From assembly GCA_007131175.1 (NCBI GenBank), contig SLRC01000137.1, positions 1 to 35,717 of the forward strand: DNA of 35,717 nt, given 5' to 3'. The notes under the pieces are model-generated. The model was given only the letters and a program-made list of their open reading frames with translations. It was not told the origin of the DNA and ran no database searches. Numbering within the stretch: position 1 is the stretch's first letter; each line of letters starts with the position of its first letter. Position numbers and translations under genes: made by a program. Below are positions 1-8,664 of the stretch, piece after piece. The stretch is from Syntrophomonadaceae bacterium (GTDB lineage: Bacteria; Bacillota; Dethiobacteria; DTU022; UBA8154).

Positions 1-17
1 GAAGGGAGAGGGTAAGG

Positions 18-443
18 ATGGAGCTGTTCCGCTCTTTTCATATCAGCGGCTCGGCACTCACGGCAGAGAAGTTGCGTGTGGATACGGTGGCAAGCAACCT
101 GGCTAACCTGCAGACAACCCGCACGGCGGCCGGTGGACCGTACCAGCGTAAGACCGTAATTTTTGCGGAAAGGCTGGCTCAGGCGCGCAGTATGCCGCCG
201 GCGTATCGTGGCTATGGTGTGCGTGTGGCGAATGTGGTGAGTGATCCCAATCCGCCCCGGATGGAGTTTGACCCGGAACATCCCGATGCCAACGAAGATG
301 GTTTTGTGGCCTATCCTAATATTGATATGGCCAAGGAGATGACCGACCTGATCACGGCATCCCGCTCCTATGAAGCCAATACCACGGCAGTGAATACGGC
401 CAAGAGTATTTACCTTAAGGCGCTGGAGATCGGCCGGGGTTAA
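18..443 (+). CDS. flgC: Flagellar basal-body rod protein FlgC
   Basis: 141 aa; N-terminal rod motif 'VDTVASNLANLQTTRT..PYQRKTVIF' and C-terminal 'EMTDLITASRSYEANTTAVNTAKSI'; followed by fliE. Confidence 0.97.
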   Translation: MELFRSFHISGSALTAEKLRVDTVASNLANLQTTRTAAGGPYQRKTVIFAERLAQARSMPPAYRGYGVRVANVVSDPNPPRMEFDPEHPDANEDGFVAYPNIDMAKEMTDLITASRSYEANTTAVNTAKSIYLKALEIGRG

Positions 444-501
444 TTGATAAATACAAGGAGGCAGGATACAGGAACTTAAGATTAAGAACAGGGGGATCTT
501 T

Positions 502-801
502 ATGAAAATTAATCCTTTTGTAACACCACTTCCGGCGCCGCTGCAGCAGGATGGTGAAAAAAAGAGCGGTATCAGCGGAGGTTTTGAGTTTGCCGATCTT
601 TTAACAGATGCCCTTTACAAAGTAAACCAGGAGCAGTTGAAATCAGCGGAGGCGGCAAAAGGACTGGTTTCGGGAAATATTGAGGACCTGCACCAGGTGA
701 TGCTCGTATCGGAAAAGGCGAAGCTTTCCCTACACCTCAGTGTACAGGTGACAAATAAGCTGATTGATGCGTACCGTGAAATTTCCCGGATGCAGATTTA
801 A
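502..801 (+). CDS. fliE: Flagellar hook-basal body complex protein FliE
   Basis: 99 aa; 'DLHQVMLVSEKAKLSLHLSVQVTNKLIDAYREISRMQI' is a FliE C-terminus; lies between flgC and fliF. Confidence 0.95.
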   Translation: MKINPFVTPLPAPLQQDGEKKSGISGGFEFADLLTDALYKVNQEQLKSAEAAKGLVSGNIEDLHQVMLVSEKAKLSLHLSVQVTNKLIDAYREISRMQI

Positions 802-837
802 TAGAAAGTCCAAAGTCAACGACTTAGACTTTCTATT
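800..837. other. Hairpin-forming inverted repeat between fliE and fliF
   Basis: AATAGAAAGTC (800-810) is the exact reverse complement of GACTTTCTATT (827-837); inner AAGTC-AAC-GACTT. Confidence 0.9.
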
Positions 838-846
838 TTAAAGTAG

Positions 847-2418
847 GTGCGGATTATGGCAGAGGAAAAAGGTTTCTCTATGGGAACTTTGCAGGAGCGC
901 TGGCAGGGGGTAGGAAGAACCCGCCAGCTTGTTGTCATGATCATTGCTGCTGCCCTGTTTATCTCCATTCTGTTGTACATATTTACCCCGCAAAGAATAG
1001 AATACGTAACCCTGTACCGCAACCTTGATTCGGCCCAGGCAGCACCCCTTGTCCAGTATTTGCGGGATCGGGGGGTGGCCTATCGCCTGGAGGATTTCGG
1101 GACCACCATTCAGGTCCCGGCCGCAGTTGCGGATGAACTGCGGATTGAGATGGCCGGTCAGGATATGCCCTTCTCCCAGGGATTGGGTTTTGAACTCTTT
1201 GATGAGGACCAGCTGGGGATTACCGATTTTGACCGCCAGGTTAAACTGCAGCGTGCCCTGCAGGAAGAACTGCGGCGCACCATTACATCCCTCGACGCCG
1301 TTTCCCAGGCCCGTGTACATCTTGCCATTCCTGAACAACGTGTTTTCCTCAGTGAGCGGGGCAATCCCTCTGCGGCCATAACCCTCACCCTGAACCCCTT
1401 CGTGTCCATCAAAGAAGAGCAGGTGCGGGGTATTGTTTTTCTTGTGGCTTCCAGCGTGGAGGGGCTCAAAGCAGAGAATATTGTGGTCATTGATACCCAG
1501 GGAAATGTGCTCCATGATGCCCTCAGCAGTTCTGACCCGGTTATGGCCATGGCCGATTCCACCTTAAAGCAACTGGAAATCAAGCGGGCATTTGAAGTGG
1601 AACTGGAAAGGCGGGTTCAGCGCATGCTGGAGCAGGTTTTTGGGCCGGGCCGGGCCTTAACCCTCATTACAGCAGAAATGGACTTTGATGCCCGGGAAAT
1701 GACCCTGATCACCTATGATGAACAGGGAGTCCCCCGCAGCACCCAGGTGATTCATGAGGAGTTTGAAGGGACGGGTCCCGTAATGGGTGAAGTAGGAGAG
1801 GCAAATTATCCCGGGTATATCGGGGCAGTGCCCGGTGGTGACAGCAGGTATGAGCGAAGTGAAGAGATCATCAACTACGAAATCAGCGAGAGCAGCGAGC
1901 GGGTGATTGCCGCTCCCGGGAAAATAATTAATTTACATACTTCGGTGGTGGTTGATACGGGAGAGAACCAGGTTACGGCAGAGGAGATTGAGCAGGTAAA
2001 CCTCCTGGTTGCTTCCGCTATCGGTTATGATGATATGCGGGGAGATCAGATCAGTGTTCAGGGGATGAGATTTGACACCACATTTGCAGATGAAATGAAA
2101 GCGGCCATGGCCGATCTGGAGGCACAGCAGCGACGTGAAGAGATGTTTCAGCTAGCAGTATTGGGCGGTTTTGCCCTGCTGGCCCTTATTATTATTATAG
2201 TGATCTGGCGGCGCCGGCGCCGGATGCGGGAACAGCTTCTTGTCCCCGTTTCCGAAGGCAGAAGCCTGGATGATCTGCTGGCGGCAGGTCTGGCAGAAGA
2301 AGAATATGTGCCAGAGGTTGCACCGGGAAGGACACCGCTGGGCCGTGCCCGTAAAATTGTTGAGGAAAATCCTGAGATCGCCGTTTCCGTATTTCGTTCC
2401 TGGATGGTTGAGGATTAG
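847..2418 (+). CDS. fliF: Flagellar MS-ring protein FliF
   Basis: 523 aa; N- and C-terminal TM segments; 'LDAVSQARVHLAIPEQRVFLSERGNPSAAITL' typical of the FliF/YscJ family. Confidence 0.97.
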   Translation: MRIMAEEKGFSMGTLQERWQGVGRTRQLVVMIIAAALFISILLYIFTPQRIEYVTLYRNLDSAQAAPLVQYLRDRGVAYRLEDFGTTIQVPAAVADELRIEMAGQDMPFSQGLGFELFDEDQLGITDFDRQVKLQRALQEELRRTITSLDAVSQARVHLAIPEQRVFLSERGNPSAAITLTLNPFVSIKEEQVRGIVFLVASSVEGLKAENIVVIDTQGNVLHDALSSSDPVMAMADSTLKQLEIKRAFEVELERRVQRMLEQVFGPGRALTLITAEMDFDAREMTLITYDEQGVPRSTQVIHEEFEGTGPVMGEVGEANYPGYIGAVPGGDSRYERSEEIINYEISESSERVIAAPGKIINLHTSVVVDTGENQVTAEEIEQVNLLVASAIGYDDMRGDQISVQGMRFDTTFADEMKAAMADLEAQQRREEMFQLAVLGGFALLALIIIIVIWRRRRRMREQLLVPVSEGRSLDDLLAAGLAEEEYVPEVAPGRTPLGRARKIVEENPEIAVSVFRSWMVED

Positions 2419-2454
2419 GCGGCGTTTTGAGACTGAATTAAAGGAGGCTCTCCC

Positions 2455-3465
2455 TTGCCAAAGGAAGAGAAGTTTTCCGGCAAGCGAAAAGTTGCTGTTA
2501 TGCTCCTGGCCATGGGGCCGGAGTTGGCTTCCCGCATGCTAAAGCAATTATCAGAGCAGGAAATTGAAGCTGTGACGATGGAGATAGCCAATCTGAACCG
2601 TGTTCCCCAGGAGCTGCGTGACGAAATCGCGGAAGAGTTTTTGCTGATCAGCCAGGCCCAACGTTTCATGCTGGAGGGTGGGGTTGATTATGCCAAGGAG
2701 ATCCTGGAGAAAACACTGGGGCAGCACAAAGCAGTTGAGATCATGAAACGGCTCAAGGAACAGGTCAAGGTCAAGCCCTTTACCTTCGTGCGCCATGCTG
2801 ACTCCAAACAACTGGTAAACCTCATCAGCCAGGAACATCCCCAGACGATTGCCCTTATTCTTTCATACCTGGACCCGGATCAGTCAGCTAGCATCCTCTC
2901 TGAACTGCCAGCGGAAATGCGGTCCGATATTGCCCGCCGTATTGCCCTTATGGATCGGACCTCACCGGAAATTTTAAAGCAGGTGGAGAATGTTTTGCGG
3001 GACAAGCTTTCTACAATTTTTCAGCAGGACTTCACCCAGGCCGGTGGTGTGGACACGGTGGTGGATATCCTGAACAGTGCGGATCGGGGCACGGAAAAGC
3101 TTATCCTGGAAGACCTGGAAAAAGAAGATGCGGAGCTGGCCGATGAGATCAGGCAGCGCATGTTTATCTTTGAAGATATTATTTCTCTGGACGATGCCTC
3201 CATCCAACGCGTGGTGCGTGAGGTGGACAGCAAAGATCTGGCCAAAGCCCTCAAAGGTTCAAGTGAAGAGGTAAAAGAACGTGTTTACCGAAACATCTCC
3301 AAGCGGGCTGCAGAGATGCTGAAAGAAGATTTGGACTTCATGGGTCCGGTACGATTACGCGAGGTGGAAGAAGCTCAGCAGCGTATTGTGGGTATTATCA
3401 GGCGTCTGGACGAATCCGGTGAAATTATTATTTCCAGGGGTGGGGAAGATGCCATTATCGCCTAA
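2455..3465 (+). CDS. fliG: Flagellar motor switch protein FliG
   Basis: 336 aa; TTG start; 'EHPQTIALILSYLDPDQSASILSELP' and C-terminal 'RGGEDAIIA'. Confidence 0.97.
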   Translation: MPKEEKFSGKRKVAVMLLAMGPELASRMLKQLSEQEIEAVTMEIANLNRVPQELRDEIAEEFLLISQAQRFMLEGGVDYAKEILEKTLGQHKAVEIMKRLKEQVKVKPFTFVRHADSKQLVNLISQEHPQTIALILSYLDPDQSASILSELPAEMRSDIARRIALMDRTSPEILKQVENVLRDKLSTIFQQDFTQAGGVDTVVDILNSADRGTEKLILEDLEKEDAELADEIRQRMFIFEDIISLDDASIQRVVREVDSKDLAKALKGSSEEVKERVYRNISKRAAEMLKEDLDFMGPVRLREVEEAQQRIVGIIRRLDESGEIIISRGGEDAIIA

Positions 3466-4210
3466 GGTTTTGCGCGGCCTCAACGTAAAAGGATGGAAAA
3501 CTTATGAGCCCCGGGTCGTGGAAGAGAAAATGCCCGGGGACGATCATGGGGGTAATGATTTGGCGGCGGAGCAATCAGCTCCGCCACCGTCACGTGAAGC
3601 GATAGAAAGGGAGCATAAGGAAATCCTGGCGGCGGCACGCAAGGAGGGGGAACAACTGCGCCGGGAAATGCTGGCCAAAGGGGAGAAAGAAGCAGCAGCG
3701 CTGCGTAAAGAGGCTGAACAGGAAGGTTACCGTGAAGGGTTTAGCCGCGGCGAACAGGAGGCGGCAAAGCTGAAGGAAGATGCAGCCCGCACCCTGGAAG
3801 AGGCAAAAAAGGAGCACCGGTCCATGCTTGACGGGGCAGAGGGGGATATGCTGAGTATTGCTGTGAGTATGGCGGAGAAGCTTTTAAACGTGCAGGTAAC
3901 AATGAGCGAAGACGTTATCCTTGCCGTGATTACCCGCTGTCTGAAAGCTCTTCCCGGCGGGCATGAAGTGGTTTTGCGGGTTAGCCCAAGGGATGAATCC
4001 CTCTGCAGGCTTCATGCACAAGCATTACAAGCCCTATTGCGAAAGGACGTTTCGCTGCAAATTATTGGAGATGAATCAATTCCGGCAGGCGGCTGTGCTG
4101 TGGAATCGGAAGAGGCTGAAATTACATTCCAACTGGAAAAAGAGCTGGAAATCCTCATTAAAAAACTCCTTACCTTAACAAACGGACGATATTTACCAGG
4201 GTTATCATAA
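3449..4210 (+). CDS. fliH: Flagellar assembly protein FliH
   Basis: ATG at 3449 (MPLSPKVLRGLNVKGWKTYEP) overlaps the fliG end; the track start at 3386 is probably too early. Charged coiled-coil N-terminus, FliH/YscL-like C-terminus; precedes fliI. Confidence 0.88.
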   Translation: MPLSPKVLRGLNVKGWKTYEPRVVEEKMPGDDHGGNDLAAEQSAPPPSREAIEREHKEILAAARKEGEQLRREMLAKGEKEAAALRKEAEQEGYREGFSRGEQEAAKLKEDAARTLEEAKKEHRSMLDGAEGDMLSIAVSMAEKLLNVQVTMSEDVILAVITRCLKALPGGHEVVLRVSPRDESLCRLHAQALQALLRKDVSLQIIGDESIPAGGCAVESEEAEITFQLEKELEILIKKLLTLTNGRYLPGLS

Positions 4211-4254
4211 CCTTCCCCTAAGCTGAAAAGTTTGATTCTGGAGATAAAAAAAAT

Positions 4255-5580
4255 ATGACAGCAAAAGTTATTGATTTAGAACAATACTACCGGGAAATTT
4301 GGGCGCACACGCCCCTGAGCATTAAAGGGAGGGTCACCCAGGTGATTGGCCTGGTGATGGAAGTAAGTGGATTGCGTCCATTTGTAGGTGAATTCTGCCT
4401 CGTGGAAGTTCAAAAAGAAGCAGAGCCCATTGCCGCTGAGGTAGTGGGTTTTCGCCAGGGGAGAGCCCTGTTGATGCCCCTGGGTAACCTGCGGGGTATC
4501 GGGCCGGGATGCCGTGTTCTGGCTACGGGGAAACCTTTTTATGTTAATATTGGTCCGGACCTTGTGGGCAAAGTCCTGAACGGGCTGGGCAGGCCCATCC
4601 TGGGTGGGGATCTGGAAGGTCCGGTCATGGAGCGCCCTGTGGATAACCAGCCGCCCAACCCCCTGGAGCGATGCTCCATAGATGAAGTTATGGCCACCGG
4701 GGTGCGGGCCATAGACAGCCTGCTAACCTGCGGCCAGGGACAGCGTGTGGGCATCTTTTCCGGCAGCGGTGTGGGTAAGAGCACCCTCCTCGGCATGATT
4801 TCCCGCTACAGCGACGCAGAGGTCAATGTAATCGGGTTGGTGGGGGAACGGGGCCGGGAGGTCATGGATTTTATCAATAAGGACCTGGGTCCGGAGGGGC
4901 TGAAGCGCTCTGTAGTCATTGTATCCACATCGGACCGGCCAGCCCTGGAACGGGTGAAGGCGGCCCAGGTTGCTACTGCCGTGGCAGAATACTTCCGGGA
5001 TCAGGGACGCCGTGTTATCCTCATGATGGATTCGGTAACACGCTATGCCATGGCACTGCGGGAGATCGGCCTCGCCATCGGTGAACCGCCGGCCACCAAG
5101 GGTTATACTCCCTCAGTGTTTGCCGCCCTGCCCCGTTTATTGGAACGGTCCGGTACTGCCAGCACCGGTTCAATTACGGGGTTTTATTCTGTGTTGGTTG
5201 ACGGGGATGATTTAAACGAACCCATTTCCGATGCGGTAAGGGGAATTCTGGACGGGCATATCATTCTCAGCCGCAATCTGGCATCTCGCAATCACTATCC
5301 TGCCATTGATGTGCTGGGAAGCACGAGCAGGCTGATGCCATATATTGTGCCCTCGGAGCACCGGGAACAGGCGTCCCAGGTCCTGGAACTGCTGGCCACG
5401 TACCGGGATAATGAGGATTTGATCAATATCGGGGCTTATGTAAAGGGTTCCAATCCACGCGTGGACCGGGCTATTACCTACCGGGAAAATATTGAACGTT
5501 TCCTTTGCCAGGATATGACGGAGCCTGTAACATGGCAACAAACCATGGAAGCCTTTGCCGGTCTTTTTCACACGCCCTAA
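4255..5580 (+). CDS. fliI: Flagellar type III export ATPase FliI
   Basis: 441 aa; Walker A 'GIFSGSGVGKSTLLGMISRY', 'VILMMDSVTRYAMALREIGLAIGEPPATKGYTPSVFAALPRLLERSG'. Confidence 0.98.
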   Translation: MTAKVIDLEQYYREIWAHTPLSIKGRVTQVIGLVMEVSGLRPFVGEFCLVEVQKEAEPIAAEVVGFRQGRALLMPLGNLRGIGPGCRVLATGKPFYVNIGPDLVGKVLNGLGRPILGGDLEGPVMERPVDNQPPNPLERCSIDEVMATGVRAIDSLLTCGQGQRVGIFSGSGVGKSTLLGMISRYSDAEVNVIGLVGERGREVMDFINKDLGPEGLKRSVVIVSTSDRPALERVKAAQVATAVAEYFRDQGRRVILMMDSVTRYAMALREIGLAIGEPPATKGYTPSVFAALPRLLERSGTASTGSITGFYSVLVDGDDLNEPISDAVRGILDGHIILSRNLASRNHYPAIDVLGSTSRLMPYIVPSEHREQASQVLELLATYRDNEDLINIGAYVKGSNPRVDRAITYRENIERFLCQDMTEPVTWQQTMEAFAGLFHTP

Positions 5581-5669
5581 AAAAATAATTTGTCAATCCT
5601 TCTTTAAAAAGGTAATTAATTAGCGAAAATAATAGTAGAGGGGAGCATTCCTTCAAATGGTGATCTGCT

Positions 5670-6113
5670 ATGGCTTTTGAGTTCAGGCTGCAGAAACTGC
5701 TGGAATACCGGGAGAATCAAAAAAAGATAGCGGAGGAGGAACTGGCACGTCGTCAAAGGGAGGTCCTGTCTGTACAACAGGAGATAATGCGATTGCAGGC
5801 CGAAGAAGAGCGCCTGCTTGAGAACCACCGTACACAACAGGGGTCAGAGCTTAATATCATGGGTCTTATTGCCATGGAAAACTACCGCTGTTTTTTGCAA
5901 AGGTGCCATCAGGAGCGTATGCAGAGACTGCAAAAGGCTGAAAAAGAGCTGGAGCGGCAGCGCAACGTGGTAATGGAATCGTGGCGTTCCTGCCGTTCCC
6001 TGACGTTGCTGCGGGAAAAGGCAGAGCATAATTACCTGGAAGAGGAAAAGGTAAGTGATCAGCGCCTGAACGATGAACTCAGTATTAATTGTTATATGAG
6101 GCAGAAGGAATGA
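5670..6113 (+). CDS. fliJ: Flagellar export chaperone/stalk protein FliJ
   Basis: 147 aa coiled coil 'MAFEFRLQKLLEYRENQKKIAEEELARRQ'; follows fliI. Confidence 0.9.
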   Translation: MAFEFRLQKLLEYRENQKKIAEEELARRQREVLSVQQEIMRLQAEEERLLENHRTQQGSELNIMGLIAMENYRCFLQRCHQERMQRLQKAEKELERQRNVVMESWRSCRSLTLLREKAEHNYLEEEKVSDQRLNDELSINCYMRQKE

Positions 6114-6156
6114 ACTCTTAAATTTCCATATTAAGGAAAGGAGGTGATGAAAAGAA

Positions 6157-7575
6157 ATGAAAACGGAAGCCATCGGCAATGGGGTCCCCCGGGTACATGA
6201 AAACGGCGTGGCCGGCCGGCCGGCGGTCGTGGACGGCGATTCTTTCTCCACGATGCTGCAGGCCATTTTTGCTGCCCGGACGCAAAGCAACCAGGCACCG
6301 GAAAAGGGTTTGCACACTGCCCTGGGTGCCATTTCTGGGGAAAAATCTGCAAAAGATGGGGAAGCGCTGCAAGAATGGCTTGCCATAGAGGATCCTGCGT
6401 TGGCTTTGGCCCTGCAGCAGCAAAGCGAATTAACCGAACCTGCTGAGCAGGCACTGGCCGGTTTAATCCTGGCAGGCCTGTTGGAAGGGGAAGCTACCCT
6501 TAAGGGGAAGCAAAATGAGGTCGGGACGAAAGCAGAACAATACCCCCAGGGCAAACAACCGGGATTATGGCCGGGACAGCCCCTGGGAGGCAAAGCACCG
6601 GAGCAAATGCCGGAACTAAAGCTGGAACAGTTGCCACAGCACTTACTGGAGCGGATTGAAGCACTGGCCCGTCCCCTGGAAGAGAAAACCGTTATGGAAA
6701 AGCAGCTCCATACGGCAACGGCACCCCTCATCTCCGATAAAGGTCTGAGCCCCCAGGCAACAACCCTTGTGGCGTCTTACCTGCAGGAAGGGAAGCCTCT
6801 TGGCGATCTGCCTGCCCCACTCCTGATACAGTTAAGGGAACACCTGGAGGGAATGGAGCTTTTCCGGGAAGGGGAAAGTGGAGAAAAGGCACGTCCTTTT
6901 GCAGCACTGCTCACCCGTGTGGAGAAATTCCTCAATAGCATGCTGTCGGGCGGCAGTGAAGAAGCGAAGGCAGGCACGGCACGACAATTTGGCGAGCTTG
7001 TTGCGGAACAGCAGTTAAAAGGGACAGCACAGGCCCTTGACCGGGATTTCCAACCCCGTTTTGGGGAAAATGACAGTGCCAGGGCCGGCGCTGTATTGAG
7101 CGGCCGGGGAGAAATGGTTGCCGGCACCCGCAGTTTTACCCCTCCCACCCCTTCATTCCAACCGCACGAAGTTATGGCCCAGGTAATGGAGCGCCTTGCC
7201 ATGCTGGCACGGCCGGGGGTTCAGGAATTACGCATGCAACTGCACCCGGCACATCTTGGCAACATGATGATTAAGCTGCGTAATGTCCGGGGTGTCCTTT
7301 CTGCGGAAATTTTAACGGAGCATGTGGCCGTAAAGGAACTGCTCGAGGGACAGTTGGACGCGTTGCGCCAGCGTTTTCAGGATATGAACATGCAGGTGGA
7401 GGAGTTCCGTGTACTTGTGGGAGACGAGGAACAGGAGAAGGGGGGCGAAGCGGGGAAATGGGGAAAAAACCCGCCCGTTAATGGTGCTGCAGCACTGCAG
7501 CAAAATGAGAGCCTGCAGCAAATGGGAATTCCCCAACCTGATGGAGGGGTACACCGGGTGAACTATCTGGTTTAA
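6157..7575 (+). CDS. fliK: Flagellar hook-length control protein FliK
   Basis: 472 aa; C-terminal 'VQELRMQLHPAHLGNMMIKLRNVRGVLSAEILTEHVAVKELLEGQLDALRQRFQDMNMQVEEFRV' matches the Flg_hook domain. Confidence 0.92.
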   Translation: MKTEAIGNGVPRVHENGVAGRPAVVDGDSFSTMLQAIFAARTQSNQAPEKGLHTALGAISGEKSAKDGEALQEWLAIEDPALALALQQQSELTEPAEQALAGLILAGLLEGEATLKGKQNEVGTKAEQYPQGKQPGLWPGQPLGGKAPEQMPELKLEQLPQHLLERIEALARPLEEKTVMEKQLHTATAPLISDKGLSPQATTLVASYLQEGKPLGDLPAPLLIQLREHLEGMELFREGESGEKARPFAALLTRVEKFLNSMLSGGSEEAKAGTARQFGELVAEQQLKGTAQALDRDFQPRFGENDSARAGAVLSGRGEMVAGTRSFTPPTPSFQPHEVMAQVMERLAMLARPGVQELRMQLHPAHLGNMMIKLRNVRGVLSAEILTEHVAVKELLEGQLDALRQRFQDMNMQVEEFRVLVGDEEQEKGGEAGKWGKNPPVNGAAALQQNESLQQMGIPQPDGGVHRVNYLV

Positions 7576-7599
7576 AAAGTTGGAAAGTTGGAAAGTTGG
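7576..7599. repeat. Three perfect tandem copies of the octamer AAAGTTGG
   Basis: AAAGTTGG at 7576-7583, 7584-7591 and 7592-7599, in the fliK-flgD spacer. Confidence 0.97.
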
Positions 7600-7618
7600 C
7601 CAAATGGAGGTGTTTAGC

Positions 7619-8098
7619 ATGCCCATCGACGGGATAGCGGGTGGTTCCGGTGAACCGTACGGCAGCACGCAGGAGAGCAGAGTGGAAAACAAGGCCATGG
7701 ATATGGGGACAGAAACCTTTCTCAAACTGCTCGTAACCCAGATGAAATACCAGGATCCCTTTAGCGGGGGGCAGGATATGGGTGATTTCATGAGCCAGAT
7801 AGCCCAGTTTACCATGCTGGAGCGCGTTATCAAGCTGCAGCAGACGGTGGAAGACTTTGCTGCACAGCAGGCACCTGTGCAGTCCCTTAATCTGCTTAAC
7901 CGCACGGTGGAGGTAATGGACAGCCAGGGCCAGCTCCACCAGGGTGAGGTAACGGCGATCCGCTTTGAGGATGGGAAGCCTTTGCTTATGGTAAAGGGGC
8001 AGGAATATACCATGCAGGCCGTGCAGCGAGTAGAGGGCGTTGAAAGTAAAAGTAACCATGTACTAAATGACAGAGGCGGTGAAATGGATGATGTCTGA
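7619..8098 (+). CDS. flgD: Flagellar hook assembly scaffold protein FlgD
   Basis: 'ETFLKLLVTQMKYQDPFSGGQDMGDFMSQIAQFTMLERV'; preferred ATG at 7619 with GGAGG at 7606-7610; the track start at 7580 is a TTG inside the tandem repeat. Confidence 0.93.
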   Translation: MPIDGIAGGSGEPYGSTQESRVENKAMDMGTETFLKLLVTQMKYQDPFSGGQDMGDFMSQIAQFTMLERVIKLQQTVEDFAAQQAPVQSLNLLNRTVEVMDSQGQLHQGEVTAIRFEDGKPLLMVKGQEYTMQAVQRVEGVESKSNHVLNDRGGEMDDV

Positions 8099-8504
8099 CG
8101 GCGGGATTGGCAGGTCCCGGCTCCCCGGATTGGGAGAAGGGGTACCGACGGGCAGGCCTTCCCGGTCCCAAACAGACAAGGCCAGGGGATCGGAAGCCTC
8201 CGGAAATGATTTTGCAACGGTGCTGGGACAGCAACAGGTCCGGACACGGGAGATCAGCTTTTCCGCCCACGCCCGGCAGCGGCTGCAGGACAGGAGTATC
8301 GAGCTTGGACCGGAGGAAGTGGGAAAGCTGGCCCAGGCTGTGGACAAAGCGGCGGAAAAAGGATGCCGTGCTTCCCTGTTGCTTTATGGGGATATGGCTT
8401 TTGTGGCCGGGGTGGATAACCGCACAATCATTACAGCGTTGGATGGGCAAAGCATGAAGGAGCATGTCTTTACCAATATTGACAGCGCATTGATTGTGGA
8501 ATAA
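8067..8504 (+). CDS. Flagellar operon protein, TIGR02530-like
   Basis: 'ISFSAHARQRLQDRSIELGPEEVGKLAQAVDKAAEKGCRASLLLYGDMAFVAGVDNRTIITAL'; lies between flgD and flgE as this family does in Firmicutes. The start could be internal to the flgD overlap. Confidence 0.85.
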   Translation: MTEAVKWMMSDGGIGRSRLPGLGEGVPTGRPSRSQTDKARGSEASGNDFATVLGQQQVRTREISFSAHARQRLQDRSIELGPEEVGKLAQAVDKAAEKGCRASLLLYGDMAFVAGVDNRTIITALDGQSMKEHVFTNIDSALIVE

Positions 8505-8526
8505 AGATATTGTGGTAAAAACAAAA

Positions 8527-8656
8527 GGGCTGGACCTCCCCGCGAGGAAGCCCGGGGCTGTGGAATGAACGAAGCAGTCCGCCCGGTTTGTATAATTAAT
8601 GAGAAACCGGGACCTTGGGATTTATTTTCAGCGGTAAGATGGAGCTAAAGGAGGTC
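8527..8656 (+). promoter_or_regulatory. Candidate structured 5' leader of flgE
   Basis: GGGC(T)GGAC 8527-8535 pairs with GTCCGCCC 8577-8584; CCCCG 8538-8542 pairs with CGGGG 8553-8557; CCCGGTTT 8582-8589 pairs with AAACCGGG 8604-8611; GACCTCC 8533-8539 is the exact reverse complement of the SD GGAGGTC 8650-8656. Confidence 0.5.
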
Positions 8657-8664
8657 ATTAAAAG

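Noticed and set aside
838-1515. 225-aa - strand ORF opposite fliF, and other long antisense ORFs (e.g. 5844-6731, 7312-8247, 32875-33699)
   Set aside because: All lie opposite confidently identified flagellar/chemotaxis genes and show no family motif or convincing independent start context.
5581-5669. Promoter-like TTGTCA with an AT-rich stretch between fliI and fliJ
   Set aside because: No acceptable -10 at proper spacing (TAATTA/ATTAAT are poor); AT-rich gap alone is not enough.
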